DNA from: Oxytricha trifallax
Taxonomy: Eukaryota > Ciliophora > Spirotrichea > Sporadotrichida > Oxytrichidae
Direction: 5' to 3'
DNA: 64,000 bases
Assembly (NCBI GenBank): GCA_000711775.1
Contig: ARYC01000133.1
Span: 62,001 to 126,000, forward strand
The translations under genes and the position numbers were made by a program. Below the pieces are notes generated by a model, which ran no database searches, was not told the DNA's origin, and was given only the letters and a program-made list of their open reading frames with translations. This document shows positions 11,072 to 23,700 of the stretch, one piece after another (the stretch's first letter is position 1; every line of letters starts with the position of its first letter).

Positions 11072-11248
11072 TAGCGAAATAATTTCACTGATTCTTTAAA
11101 TTAGGTTAAATTAATTGGAAATATTTATAATTACAAGTATTATATTGTCTAATATATAACATCTCAAATAAACAAATACAAAGCATTTATCTTAAAAATA
11201 AAAAGAAATTTGATTTAAATTGTTTGATAAAAGCCAAATATAGATATA

Positions 11249-13204
11249 ATGAAAGTTCAAGACTAATTTAGTGGTGATAAAAATAGCTAAGATCCCTTCA
11301 CTCACCCTTCAAGACAGGCAAATCAATCTACATCAGACTCTAAATATGATAAATTTCAGAGTTTAAAGCGAAATGAGGATTCAAAAAGTGATAGGGAAAG
11401 ATCATATTCAGATAGAAAATCTAGTTCATATAGAGGCTGTGGTGCTGAAGATAGGCGAAGAAGCAAATATTCACCAAGGTAAAAGTCTAGGTCCAGGTCC
11501 TCTTCTTATAGGAAAAAGCATTCAAGAACCAAAAATTCTAAGTCTAAAAGCAATTCTCGATCAGATTCATAAAGCAAACAAAGAAAGAGAGAAGCATCTA
11601 GATCAAATTCCAGACCCAAATATACCAGTAGAGAGTAGAAACCAAAAAGAGAGTCAAAATGGTCAGATAAGCCTCCAAATTTTTGTGGATTATTTTCAAT
11701 GAATCAATCTTTTTCTTGCGAAATTGGATAGTAGCTGACCCCAGATCTTCAAGAACTTGCCAATAAACTATATGCAGCTAATCCAGCACTTACACTTAAC
11801 ACCACTCCATACTACTATCATTGGTCTCCAGGTCTCCATCCTAATATAACTAAGCTGTTGAATGATCCTTCGAAATTCAAGAAAAAGGTTTACATTCCAT
11901 AGAGTCAGCATATTAATTATGTGGGATTGCTTATCGGTCCAAAAGGCACTTATCAGAAAAAACTGGAAGATGATACTGGATGTAAGCTACTAATACGTGG
12001 AAAGTAAGAGAATAATATAAAAGTTATTGCATTTATAGTCGAAATTAAATAAGGGATTATGTGTAAGGACAACCTATTGTAAATTAAAATAATTTTAAAG
12101 ATGATTTGGAAGACTCTCATGTGATAGTAAATTTACTTAAATTATTTTACTAAATTTATTAGCTAGTTGGAGATTCAGAAAAATAGGTGAACGATGCTGA
12201 AACGACAATCTTGAATGTTTTATATGCAAATGATGAAGAGAGAAACAAAATTAGAGCAGAGCAGTTAAAAGTAGCAGAAGATCTTTAAATTTAAAGCTTT
12301 CCCTTCATAACTGACGACTCAATGATGACTCCTTATGGCCCTCCTAGTCCGGCAGCTTTCATCATTCCAATACCAAATGACTGTGTGGGTTTAATAATTG
12401 GGAAGGGAGGTGAGACAATCAGAAATCTCTAACTACAAAGTGGTGCTAAGATTCAAGTAGCAAAAAAGGAGTGTCAAGGAAACTAAATCAGAAATGTTTT
12501 TGTTGAGGGTCCACAAGAACGATACGATCTCGCGAAGAAACTCATTGACGAAATTGTGAATGAAGCAAGAAAACTCAATAAGACATCAAGTTTAACCACA
12601 AGTGGAAATAACATAGCATTCACAGCTGAGGTAAATCCTTTCCCTGGACCTCATATCCCTTTCTCAATACCAAACTCACTCACTGGATTGATAATTGGTA
12701 AAAATGGAGACACTATTAAACAGCTTCATAATAAATGCGGTGCCTATATTTTTATTCCAAAATAACACGACCATCAAACAAATGAAAGGATTTTAGAGCT
12801 TTCTGGGAGTGAGGAACAAATCGAAAGAGCTAAAAAGGAAATACAGAGACTGCTGGGAAATGCTGTTTTTGTTAAACATTAAGATAACTAATCACTAAAT
12901 AATGCAAATAATTCTAATCATGAGCAGAAGTATGAGATCCACCAACCGCCAGTCACTCATTCCTATAATAATCATGATATTTATTTATAGTTACTTAGTT
13001 TTAGCTCTTATTTTATTATTAGATTTATATGTTTTCAGCCATATATTTGAAAAATATAAAAATCTCTATTTGTTTCATGATATTAACTACGAATATTAAG
13101 GAATTATCAATTAAGAAATTGACTATTAAAACTCAGAGGAAAGCATGCTGAAATATATGCAAAGTTTGTATAAAAATAAGGATGAAATACTTAAAAGAAC
13201 TTGA
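11249..13204 (+). CDS. RS-rich protein with three KH domains (SF1/BBP-like)
   Basis: An RNA-binding protein probably acting in pre-mRNA splicing. The start ATG is at 11249 and the first ~120 residues are rich in Ser, Arg and Lys (RS-like). A region resembling the SF1/BBP KH follows (YVGLLIGPKGTYQKKLEDDT). Two further KH domains have GxxG loops (LIIGKGGETI; LIIGKNGDTI). GT-AG introns that fix the frame start at about 12005, at about 12131 (GTAAATTTAC) and at about 12992 (47 nt, ending TTTTCAG). The last exon ends LKRT before TGA 13202-13204. The overall order (RS, then KH repeats) is not the classic SF1 layout, so the exact ortholog is unsure. Confidence 0.78.
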
Positions 13205-13434
13205 AGTAATAATAAAATTTATTGTTTATTTTATTAATTTCTGATAAAATGCTTTAAAGTTATAATTAAAGTATTATTAACAATTATTGAAGAATTTTAA
13301 AAATTAAAGTGTAACATGCAAAATAATAATTTCATTATTGTAGAATAACTAACAATTCTTGTTATTGTTAATTATAAGAAATCAAAATAGATGATGAAAA
13401 TTTTAATTGAACTTTAATAATTCTTTTCTTAAGA
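13205..13434. other. Intergenic between convergent genes
   Basis: AT-rich spacer of 230 bp between the TGA of the KH-domain gene and the TGA of the convergent gene. No feature is seen. Confidence 0.6.
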
Positions 13435-15034
13435 TCAATAATTATTATGTTATTAATAGGCAGTAATTACTTTTTATAGGAAAATATTACAATATTTTTA
13501 TGTCATTTTAACTTATGAATAAGTAATATAAAGGCATAGGTACAATCTTTTAATTTATAAGCTCTAATTTAATTTTATCCAGCTTTTCAAAGCTTCTCTT
13601 TCTAAAACTTTTTATTTCAACTTCAATAAAATTTGTTGGTAGCATATGCTAAATATCATAAAACTTTATATGCCAATTATTTATGACCCCAAAAAGAATT
13701 GAAAGAATAGTTTTAATTTTAAATAAAAAGTTGGCTATTTAATTTAATATTTATTAAAAATATCATCCCAAATGCAAAACACAAGCTTACTATCGTATAT
13801 GATTTCAATAGCTAAATTCTTCGAATTTTACACAAATACTATGTTTTTCATTGTAGTTTATTCAGATTGAATTGGTCTATAATTATCTGCTCGGATTTTA
13901 GAAAGATATGTGTATGATATATCAGCTCTTGAAAATTGCAGTGAATTTTACTCTTATTTTTAAACAGTTTGAGCTCTTCTCAAATCATTATCTATTGATT
14001 TTAAATTAGGGATTTGATTAGTGTATAATGTCTAGGTAGAGTTTTCTGTCAGTTGTTTCTGTAAATGTGGATTTTTCAAATATGTCTATATTTTGAAATG
14101 TTTAATGAAATAAGTACTTACTGTTTCAATATGATTGATCACTCTAGCTGGATCTTATAGACTGAGCTTCTTTACATCGTATGAGTCTAGAGTATTCTGA
14201 AACATTTGTCTTTATATCTGCAAGTTGCTTGAATTGGCTTATTCCAGTGTTTAATGCTAATCTAAACCGATCATCATTTAGTTTTCTACGAGTCCATACC
14301 AGAGAGTTTTAAGCTAATTATCTAGCAGTTTCATCACACTATTTTGATCGGTTTCTGAAGTTTATTCAATTTTACCTCCCAGTAAAGGTATAGTTTATCT
14401 CAAAGCTGCTTCTTTTTCAGGCATTCCTTGCTAAAATTGAATTAATAAAATGTCTTTTTATTAAGCTTACATATTAACCATCTGGAGATACATCGAAGGT
14501 ATAGGATATAGGGTTTAAAATTTTTGTGACTTATTTTGTCTTCAAATCATAATACGATTCATCTATTAAAGTAAACCCAAAAACCCCATAATCATCAAGA
14601 TATTGCCAACTCAAATGACTTATAGTATAACGATTGGCATCGTTTTTTATTTTGAAAATGTTTAGCTTTTGATCATATTGAAAGTAAAACTGAGCTGTTA
14701 TCAGTTTCAAAGAATTATTATTAGCATTAAGCCAGTTGAATCTAATGGATTTTGCAATTTAAATTGTATTTTGGATTGTGTTCTGATCTACCTAAGGAAT
14801 TTTAGGGAAATTTTAGCTTTAAGCCACACTATTGTTAACATTTGTTTAGGCAGATGGATCAAAGCCAACCTAATCCAAATATATCTAATTTGCTAAAACT
14901 TGATTCTCAGAAGCATTTAATCCCATTATTTCACTCTTATTGAGATCTTAAAATGAAGCTTCTTTTTAATCATCTTACTTGAAAGAGGCCTTTGTAGGCT
15001 CCATAACTGCTGTTTTAACGTTATTACAGCCCAT
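13435..15034 (-). CDS. Hypothetical protein with MGC start (possible acylation)
   Basis: Not recognised. ATG at 15034-15032 begins MGCNNVK, a context that can support N-myristoylation plus palmitoylation (inference). The N-terminal third is Gln/Asn rich and the middle has a strand-rich stretch (TISHLSWQYLDDYGVFGFTL). GT-AG introns lie near 14470 (GTAAGCTTAATAA to TTTAG, joining DGQY to QGMPEKEAALRQT) and near 14110 (GTAAGTACTTATT). Frames remain open to TGA 13437-13435, but the last ~60 codons are AT-rich and may include an IES. Confidence 0.6.
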
Positions 15035-15074
15035 ATTTAATTTTAAAATTATTAATTAAATTAATTAAGTTTAA

Positions 15075-16106
15075 TCAATCGGTAATTAAATTATCGTTAT
15101 CTTCCTCCTCTGTGCTTGAATTTTCCTAAACTTAATTAATGTAAATTATTATTTGAATATATAGACATAAGTTTACTCTTCTACTCTTCAATTTAATAAT
15201 CACAAAAGTCATCCTCCATTTCTTGATTCATTTTTTAGTACTGATCTGATTGCTTAGAAAAATTTTGTTAGAATTAGTTCTCTCTATTCAATTGCATAAT
15301 AATCTAATCATCTTGGTTAAATTATTAGTTCATCTATATTTGCCTCAAAGCTTCGTCTTGCTGAATTTGATATCTTATGTACTCCTCATCTAAAAGATCT
15401 TGCTAACTTTTAGACTGCATTTGCTAATCAAGCATAAAATAATCCTGATTAGTAGCTGTATTGATGTAGGATGGTTAACTAGGCTAAGTTAACGAACTTG
15501 CCATTGTTGAAACTGTCTACTACTGTTAAAATACTTAAGGGTTGTAGATCATTTGATTTGGAAAGGGCTGTGCTGGAATGAAAGATGGTATCACTAGTCC
15601 CTTGAAGTATATGTGAAAGAGGTGGGGAGGGACTGGAGGATAGCAATCTATAGGGGGATAGATTGGATCATATTTAGCTCTTAGATCATTATCTCCATGT
15701 GCAAATGAGCAACTTATTCCGAAAGGACAATATAAACCCATAGACTGTAGTCATATATTTAATGTTCCTTTTAGTCAAATTTTGAAGTCAGAAAATCTTA
15801 TGCTATATCACTATACCATTTATTACTCTTATTATTTTTTTAAAAATTGAGCTTTAAATATCCATCTAAATATCATCAAGTTTTGATTAAATTAAGATTA
15901 CCTCTATAAAAATAGTTGCACTTCATAGTCTTGTAGTTAGAGTAGGGTACTCTATCGATTTTTTCATGAATAGCTTATTTTGGCAATGGGTCATCAATAC
16001 GCCTTAATTCATGTGCACCATGGGCATAAGAACATTTATTCCCAAAATTGCAACTTCCAGTTTGCTCGAACAACTTGCACAGAGATATCTTAAATTTGCT
16101 GTTCAT
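15075..16106 (-). CDS. CCCH zinc-finger protein (TIS11/ZFP36-like double finger)
   Basis: Probable RNA-binding regulator. Finger 1 is CKLFEQTGSCNFGNKCSYAH (C-x8-C-x5-C-x3-H) followed by GAHELR. Finger 2 is split by a roughly 165-bp non-intronic segment flanked by GGT (plus-strand ACC at 15900-15902 and 15736-15738); joining gives CNYFYRGLYCPFGISCSFAH, again C-x8-C-x5-C-x3-H. The C-terminal part is Gln-rich and ends in an acidic tail STEEEDNDNLITD at TGA 15077-15075, after another break (candidate pointer ATTAA). The start is ATG 16106-16104. Confidence 0.8.
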
Positions 16107-16189
16107 AGTAAGAAATTAGATATTTTTATATTTTGCTTGAAGAAGATCTAGAGTGCTTCGCAATTAAAAATTGGTTTATTTTATCTTTT

Positions 16190-17650
16190 TAATTTCAAGA
16201 AATTGCTAAAATATTAGAATTGAATATTATAATCTATATCAAATGTGAAATCATTGATAATGATTTTGCTAGTTCAATTCTGTCAACAGTCTAAATCATA
16301 TTATATTTTAAGCAGTCAATACTTATTGAACAGCTATGCCAAGTTTATCATGAGGCAATTAAGCGCAGACTGTGCTAACCCCCTCCATAAGTTTACCCAC
16401 ATGATCTTGATTCATTCTTTAATAGTTTTATTCCAAGTGAGTGTAGAGAGTTTAGAACTCTGTATCCCCAAATTTGTGCTTGCATTATTGACACACCTCA
16501 AATATGGCTTTGTAAGTGTATTCATCTAGGTCTTAATAAATAATTATTTATCTATCTTAAATATCAAATTTTAATTGCGTATAACATAGAATATTTTTTA
16601 AAGTCTGGATGATGATGTGTTTGATAAAGTAGGAAATCAATTGTACCTTTAAGTAACTGTGAATAATATTGCAACTGAGGTGCACTGCTCTCTATGTAAG
16701 ATATGCAGAACTTCATTTAAAATTTATCTTAAGATTGCTCAAATGCATCTAGTAATGATTTTACAGCGAAGACACAGCTTTCAAATTTATTAAAGAAAAA
16801 TTAAACCTTTTCCATTTATTCCTCTCTCAATTTAATCCTGCTCTTCTTACAATTCTAAATTTGGAGCTTAATTCAAAGATTTCTGGCATTATGAAATTAA
16901 GATCTTAAATACTTCAATGAATGGCTTAAATAAGCAAAGATGCATCTTAAGATTTATTTTATAAATTCCTCCCAGAATGTTAAGGTCAGCTATGAAAAAT
17001 GAGGATTATACAATTTTATATTGCCTCCTCATTGTCATCTCCAAGTGAGTTTAAATACTAAATGTAATGTAAAATTTGTCTCTGTTTTAAGCTAAATACT
17101 CAACTATTAACTGAGATATTGAAATATTGTTAAATTACTCTCAATGATTTCTAATCTCCTTGATTAATATATTATACTGTAGACATAATAGTTTCCTTTA
17201 TTGAAAAGACTTCGTCATAGCACTCTTATGCAACTGATTAGGGATTTGTTAAAATCTAGTTTAAGAATTCTATGAATAATAGCAATATACAAATGACAAA
17301 GTAACACTACTTTTAGTCAACTGATCCAAATGAGATAGCATACTCGAATGATAATTCCAAATTACCATTTAGAAGAGATTATCTCTTAAAAGTTTGAAAT
17401 AAATATGAATTCATAATCATTCTGGAGCTTTTAATAAAGTGCTTGAGCTCCTATGAATTAAGTTTCTCTAAATTATAAACATAAAAGCTATTCTGCAATC
17501 TACCAAGTAACCCTATTTAATTACTTTTTCCAGATGAGAGGATACTGTACTGAGCTGCCACAGTTTGTGGGTCAAATTGTAACTCAACTTGATTTTAGTT
17601 AATTTTCTTTTTTGAATCAAAAATTTGTGAATATAAAAACGAAACAACAA
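16190..17650 (-). CDS. Importin-13/transportin-3-like karyopherin, block A (scrambled)
   Basis: Nuclear import receptor of the TNPO3/Mtr10/IPO13 group, made of HEAT repeats. Recognisable segments are CKHKFGDTEFQTLYTHLEQ, KLMEGVSTVCAQLPHDKLGI and SSAPQLQYYSQLLKGTIDFL. The block lacks the C-terminal third. It shares two exact, phase-matched pointers with block B: ATCTCATTTG (17327-17336 with 33481-33490) and AAATCATTATCAATG (16252-16266 with 32050-32064). At the first, block B leads into block A (SIQNIISF then GSVDQKQCYF). At the second, A leads into B (ELAKSLSM then LSGCVRALD). No start codon could be assigned. Several IESs within the block are unresolved. Confidence 0.72.
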
Positions 17651-17710
17651 TATATTAGAACACATAATTAGAAATTTTAACACAGCTGACAAAGAGATAA
17701 AATCAATTTA

Positions 17711-20700
17711 TCATTTCTTTTTAAGAGCTTGGAGTTTGGCTTTCATTACTGCAAGTCTCTCATTCAAGTCTTAATTGGTAGCACCCTGTGACATATCTCC
17801 ATTTGATGCAGTTCCAATACTTTGGTTCATAGGTTGATGAGTAGCATTCTAGCCCATTCCTATTCTACTCTCCAAATAACCCATTTGTAATATTATTAAA
17901 TTCAAAATATACTAAATTACTTAATGAATGTTGACCTTGGTTGAAACCTCCCATAGTACTACTCATCTATTGAATATTACTACCTTCACGTTTAGTGATA
18001 GCCGACTTTTTGTTAATTTCATGCCATTTCTATGAAAGAGAAGTGTTCATAGCACTGAAGGAAGTGTTTAAGTTATGAGTGTTGGTTTGACCTGCTCCTA
18101 CGAGATTAGTAGATTAGTGCTTATTCGTAGTAGTCTCAGCTCCACTTCTCTGATTGTTCCTCATTTTCATACTTGCCAACTTACTTTGATACTCACTGAT
18201 TCTGTTTGAAGAACTTTGATTGCTTGTCTAGTGAGATAGTCTGAGCTCAACAGGCTCTTGGGGCTGAGCTTAATTGGTAGTATCAGAATTACTTGTTGAC
18301 TTCATGCTATCCTACATGCCATACTCATTTGTGGGTTTGTTATCCTCTATAAATAATTTAGTAAAAATTAAGAAGCTTACTTAATGATTGTTTGTGCCTT
18401 TCAAGATTGCTTAGAGTTTTTATAGATTTGAGGATTCTATTCTAAGAATCTCTAAAAATAAATTTCTCTGGGTTTCTTAACTCATCAACTAAGTGTCTAA
18501 TTTCATGATCCCCGTTTGAGGACGAAGATTAAGTTCCACTTGGAGTAGTTCCTTAAGTTTGAAGTGACTTAAGAATAATTTGAATCCATAAAATTCAATA
18601 ATGATTGTCTGGTTGGCCATGACATTAAATCACTCTATATGCTTCCCAAATACTTTCTCTCTTAAGCTTGACAAGTTCATTAGTAACAGTCTTCACAATT
18701 CTAATACCCATCTCATCGTTTTAAGTCTTGTTGTCATGATTAATAACTACTAAGTACTCATGAATTGCTAAGAGGATCTTTTCCATGTCAAGCTTATCTA
18801 TCAACTTCTCTAAAATCTTAAAAAATTTAGATTATATCTCTCATTTGATGATTAGATTTGGAAGCTTAGGCATCAAACCATAATCCTTATATTTTCTTAG
18901 TAGATTGAACAGCACACAAAAGATATAGGTATGATTACAGTTTTCTAAAAGTCTAAGCATAGATGAATTTAAGTTTTTAAGGATCTTACAGTATTAGATA
19001 ATTTATTGTCACCAACTTTGTCTAGGTTTTCAATTAGAAGTCTCGATTTAAAATTAGACTTTATGATTTCTTTGCATGAGCAAGTTTTGAGATTATTTAG
19101 ATTTAGTACTTGGCAAATCTAAGAGGTATATCTTCCACACTCTTATCAAAGATATCATTGAGGACATGAGTGAATGCACTGACTAAATCATTTGCAGTTC
19201 TCATCAGCACAGGTTTATTTTAATCAATAGCACTGATCATTTCATTCAAAGACACCAAAGAATCTACTCTCTTAGAAAGATCGGCATATTTCAATTGATG
19301 GATGTGCTTGGTTATTTCATCTTGAGCTATAAATAAAAGTGATTAATAGAATGATAAAAAAAATTTATGTCTGCTTCTAGACTTACTATTGTTGGACTTG
19401 CTATCTCATTTGATTATATGAGGCTGATATACATTTATCTGAGCTTCTTTGGACTTGCTGATTGAAATTCATGGAAGTTTCTGCTGGTCTTTAAGTCTGA
19501 GGAATGTTTCTTTGTCCAAATTTGTAAATGAAATATTAATCATTACTTTTGTTTGATTGATTGAATTAATTAATTGATTTTGAAAGAAAAATTCTTTGAG
19601 TAGCTGACTGCTTATTGATTTCAGTTGTTTATAAAAAATTTCTCAACCCAACATTAGAGCTAGTTTTTAGAACGTAATGAAAAATTTCTTATTTATAGCT
19701 CTCCAAATGTTGTCATCTAATACCTTATAGACTTCTCCCATAAACCTAAGAGCATACTCTCTTACATTTTTATCAGCATTATCAGCCATTTTCGCTACTA
19801 ACTTAAGTTCCTTGTCTGAGCAATAATCGACTCCGTATTTGATAAGATATTCAGATAGTTCATCCAAACATTCTGCTTGAGCTCTTAGGTTCTTTGAATT
19901 TAACCCATACTGTACAATCAGCTAATACCCTCTCTTTAAGCAAATTGCGAAATAGTTATTGTTGATACCTGATTTTTCACAAAGAAGTGCGAAAATTATG
20001 TTGGCTTCAAAATCCCATAGTTGGAGTTCAGACTCTATTTTCTTGAAGCTTAACAAGACCCCATTTAAATATGATGTCAAGAATTTCGACAAGGGCTTCT
20101 TAATTAAATGAAATTTCATGAATGATGCTCCAAGAGCTTAAGAAGTTTACTATTTAAGTCTCTCCATTTAATCACCTTTAATATCTTCAAGCTAGAATTT
20201 AGTTTTTCTGTCATATTCAGCTCTCTTTTCCTTGAAACCAAAGTTTACATTCACAGTTTCTTAAATCTGCTCTTCTGGTTATTTAAATTAAGTAATGGTT
20301 TGAGATAATTAATATTTACCAACTTTCTACTTGATTCTTTCTAAGATTGGCTTGATTGAGAGAAATATTTTAATGCTTGGAAACCAGTGAATGGCATTAC
20401 ATATGAAATAACTTCTTCAGCTAGATTTCTGATAAAGAAGTTTGATTTATTGTAAGAATTCTTTTGCTTTATTATCCATTTTAAAGCTTCAGTTCTGAGT
20501 TCTGGATTTTCAGTAGTTAGCTAATATTTTTCGAAACATGCTCAGCCCATTTGTCCATGCAAGCTATTGCATCACCTCTTACCAAACTTTATTTATCAGC
20601 TAAAGTAGCGAGCATTGCTGGGAGAATTTTCTTTTAGAATCAAAACACTTATAATCATCATTTTACTTTGAAAATAGTCGAATTTATAATCTTTAATTTT

Positions 20701-23700
20701 CATGATAAAATTTCAGTTTTAAATATTCTTAAGAAAACTGATTAAAATGTATGAAAATAGGAAATTGCATACTTATTCTTAATTTAAAAATTTGAAAATT
20801 TTAGCTTTTTTAAAATAGACATAATGCTTTATAATTTGGTTAAATAGTAAATTATGATTTTATTTTCCTCATAAAAATATATAACATCAGTCAACAATAC
20901 TAAAAATTGATTAGATTATTCCAAGGGTTTTAATTGTTTTGCTGATGTTCCTAATTAAGGTTATAAACTAAATACAGCTTTGTTAGGGTCAACCATTCTT
21001 TGTTTGTGCTTCAATTAAATTCTCATGCTTGCAGCTCTGCAAAGTTCTATCAAATAGCATCATCCAATAGAGAGGCAATACCACCTCCTCCGCCACCACC
21101 TTTTTTAGGACCTGCTTGTAATTTAAGAAATTTCTCTTTTATTGATACTCACCTTATTTGAAAGGTGTAACTTTGGCAAATTCTTCGTCAATTAATTTCA
21201 TAGTAGATTCCTTAATATCCTTCAAGAAGTTTAACAAGAATTTCTATTTCGCAAACAAGACCATGGATTAGGTTCTTATAATAAATTGCATTATTTTTAT
21301 GTTTTATCCAAATCATTTATACTTGTGGGTTTGTGTTGTTAGCAGCTAAAATACCATATTCAATCATTTAATTTAATCTCTAATCTTATCACAAATGAAG
21401 GGCATTATACAAGCAACAGCTCTCTTGTTTATTTTCTCATTCATTTTTGGTTAAGCAGGAATAGTGCGATACTTTCTTTTATCAAATTCAAGTTGCTTTC
21501 CTTCCAGTCCTTCATTTTTGACTTGGTAAACTTTACAACTGATTCAATCACATCTAAGATTAAATTGAAGTTAAATGATTTGCTCGCCTAACCCCTTAAA
21601 TGCAGCCACTTTAATATGATTGTTTAATTTATCAAATAGAGCTACGATCTCTGCAGAGAATGTCTCCTAAACCTTTACTTAGTTTACGCTTAAATTTGAG
21701 GACCTTTAGCTGCAGTCTTGACAGTTGTTGTAGAATAAAAAATATGAGTAAATTTAACGTCTACTTTTCTGGCAGGCATTTGAGTATCATCGCTCATCAA
21801 AACATCTCCATCGTCTTTTTTCTCTTCTTCAAATAAAAATATATTAATTTGAATAACGAATTAATTATTTGCATACATTAAAGCAGGAAGTAGCTCTCTG
21901 CAACAAATTTATATTTTCTAAGTCCCTTTGCAAGATTTCCACAAACTTTGCTTCAAATATTATTTTTTAAATCACCAATTAATTTCCTTATTATTTTTGC
22001 AAGACTGCTAAAATCTCAATTTAAAAAAATTATTTCATTTTATGACTTATTTTATTCTTCTGATTATTTGCATATATTTATACATATTTAAAGAGAATTG
22101 AAATAAAATAAATGAATTATTTTCTTAACTCCATAATTGCTCAGCAATGAATTTAGTGCAATTAGTGCACTGGTGCTCATCTATAATTTTATGATGGTTA
22201 AAAACTCATTTTAAAATGTAGATTAAGCTTACCTTGACATTTTTAGGGTTTAGGCATTCACAAATACTGTCTATTGAATCATCTAATTTATATATTTTAT
22301 TATGTAAATTATATTAAAAATAAATCATCGAATGCTGTAGATCAAATTTCCTATATAAATATTGAAGATTTCAAGACTTTTATATTTTAAATAACATCGT
22401 TTTGACAAGAGGATATATTTTTAAAGTAAAAAATATTTTAATATTATTAATTTATTTTACTTATTATTAACAGTTATAATTTTATATTTAAATGTACTTT
22501 ATATAATTATATAGCTAATTATTTATTTGGAGATTATTTTAATTATATTTTCATAAAAGTACTACTAAAAATATATCTGAATTTAAATTTATTCATATAA
22601 TATAAGTGTTATTTTATGAAGACTTCGAGAGCATCAAGAATTAAATTTAAACAAAAATATTAAAATTTCTAAATCAAAACATTTTATGCTTTTCAAGATT
22701 GCCCTTGACAAATTGCTAGAAGGTCTTAGAGCACTCTTAGAGATAGTCATTCAAGTCGATTTGAGGATAAAAATAATTTAAAATCTCTATAGTTTAGGGA
22801 TAATACTTTCAAATTTCTCTTAGTCCATTAAATTTGAATCCAACGATAGATATGATTGATTTAATGTATTGCTATCTAAAATCTTGCTTAATTTGAGAAG
22901 GCATTTGATTTTAAGAAAGATTGATTATATATTTATAAGGATCAGTTCTCCCTCCTTATTGTCAAATTATGAAGAATAAAAGTCTTGTGAGCAATTACTC
23001 TGCTAAATCGAAGATTCTTTCTTCGCTTACTTCCTTCATGATTTACGTAAATTATTAAGTTTTAAGAACGATAGTGATAAAGTACTTAATTTTTAATAGT
23101 CATTAAAGCATCTTGAGCTCTAGATAATTCTGGATCTTGGCCAAAATTATCATCGTTTGTAAGAATTCTTAGGTCTTCGTCGTCATCGTCATCATAAAAC
23201 ATTTACTGAGTTGTCTGATTTCTAAAATATAAATTATGAGGATGAAGACACTTAGGAAGTAGGTTCTGAGCTAAATATATTAATGAGGACATTTCTAAAG
23301 AAAATTTGGTTAATCCTGAACTAGAGTTCAAATTCTACTACTAGTTTATTTGCATATTTTATTCAGGCTACTTTTTGGGATCTTGGTAGGGTGTTCTCTT
23401 TTGTTCATCATTACTTTAATAAATTTAGAATGAATGATTTTGAAAGTTCGGGTTTTTATAACTATGGCTAGAATCCCTTTTAAAACTACAATCCACTTCT
23501 TGGAGTATGATATGAAATGTTGTTTACTGGATAGTCTTTCTCAAATTAGCTACCTAATAAATTAATAAATTTATAGTAGTTTTTAGATCTTTATTTTGTT
23601 TAGGTGATTAATCTCTGACCCCATAGAAATTAGATTGTGAACTTTATTAAGTTAAGCCTCCAATTTAAGGAGCTGTTGAAACTTTAAGTTTCTTGAATCT

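Larger units (their letters stand above)
17711..22300 (-). other. XMAP215 block B (even pieces plus 3' end)
   Basis: Holds the complementary pieces: TOG3 end (KLIDEEFAKVTPFKQAGP then a Gly run), TOG4 middle (GDAIACMDKWAE, ENPELRTEALKWII), TOG4 end part, TOG5 and the C-terminal domain (RVDSLVSLNEMISAIDQNKP). Alone it does not form a continuous frame. Confidence 0.82.

Noticed and set aside
11373..11702. Plus-strand frame in the KH-protein RS region
   Set aside because: Out of frame with the start at 11249 and the KH domains. The RS-rich reading continues into the KH domains and is preferred.
16245..16529. Plus-strand frame of 94 codons
   Set aside because: The minus strand here reads a karyopherin HEAT segment with a 15-bp pointer to 32050, which explains the openness.
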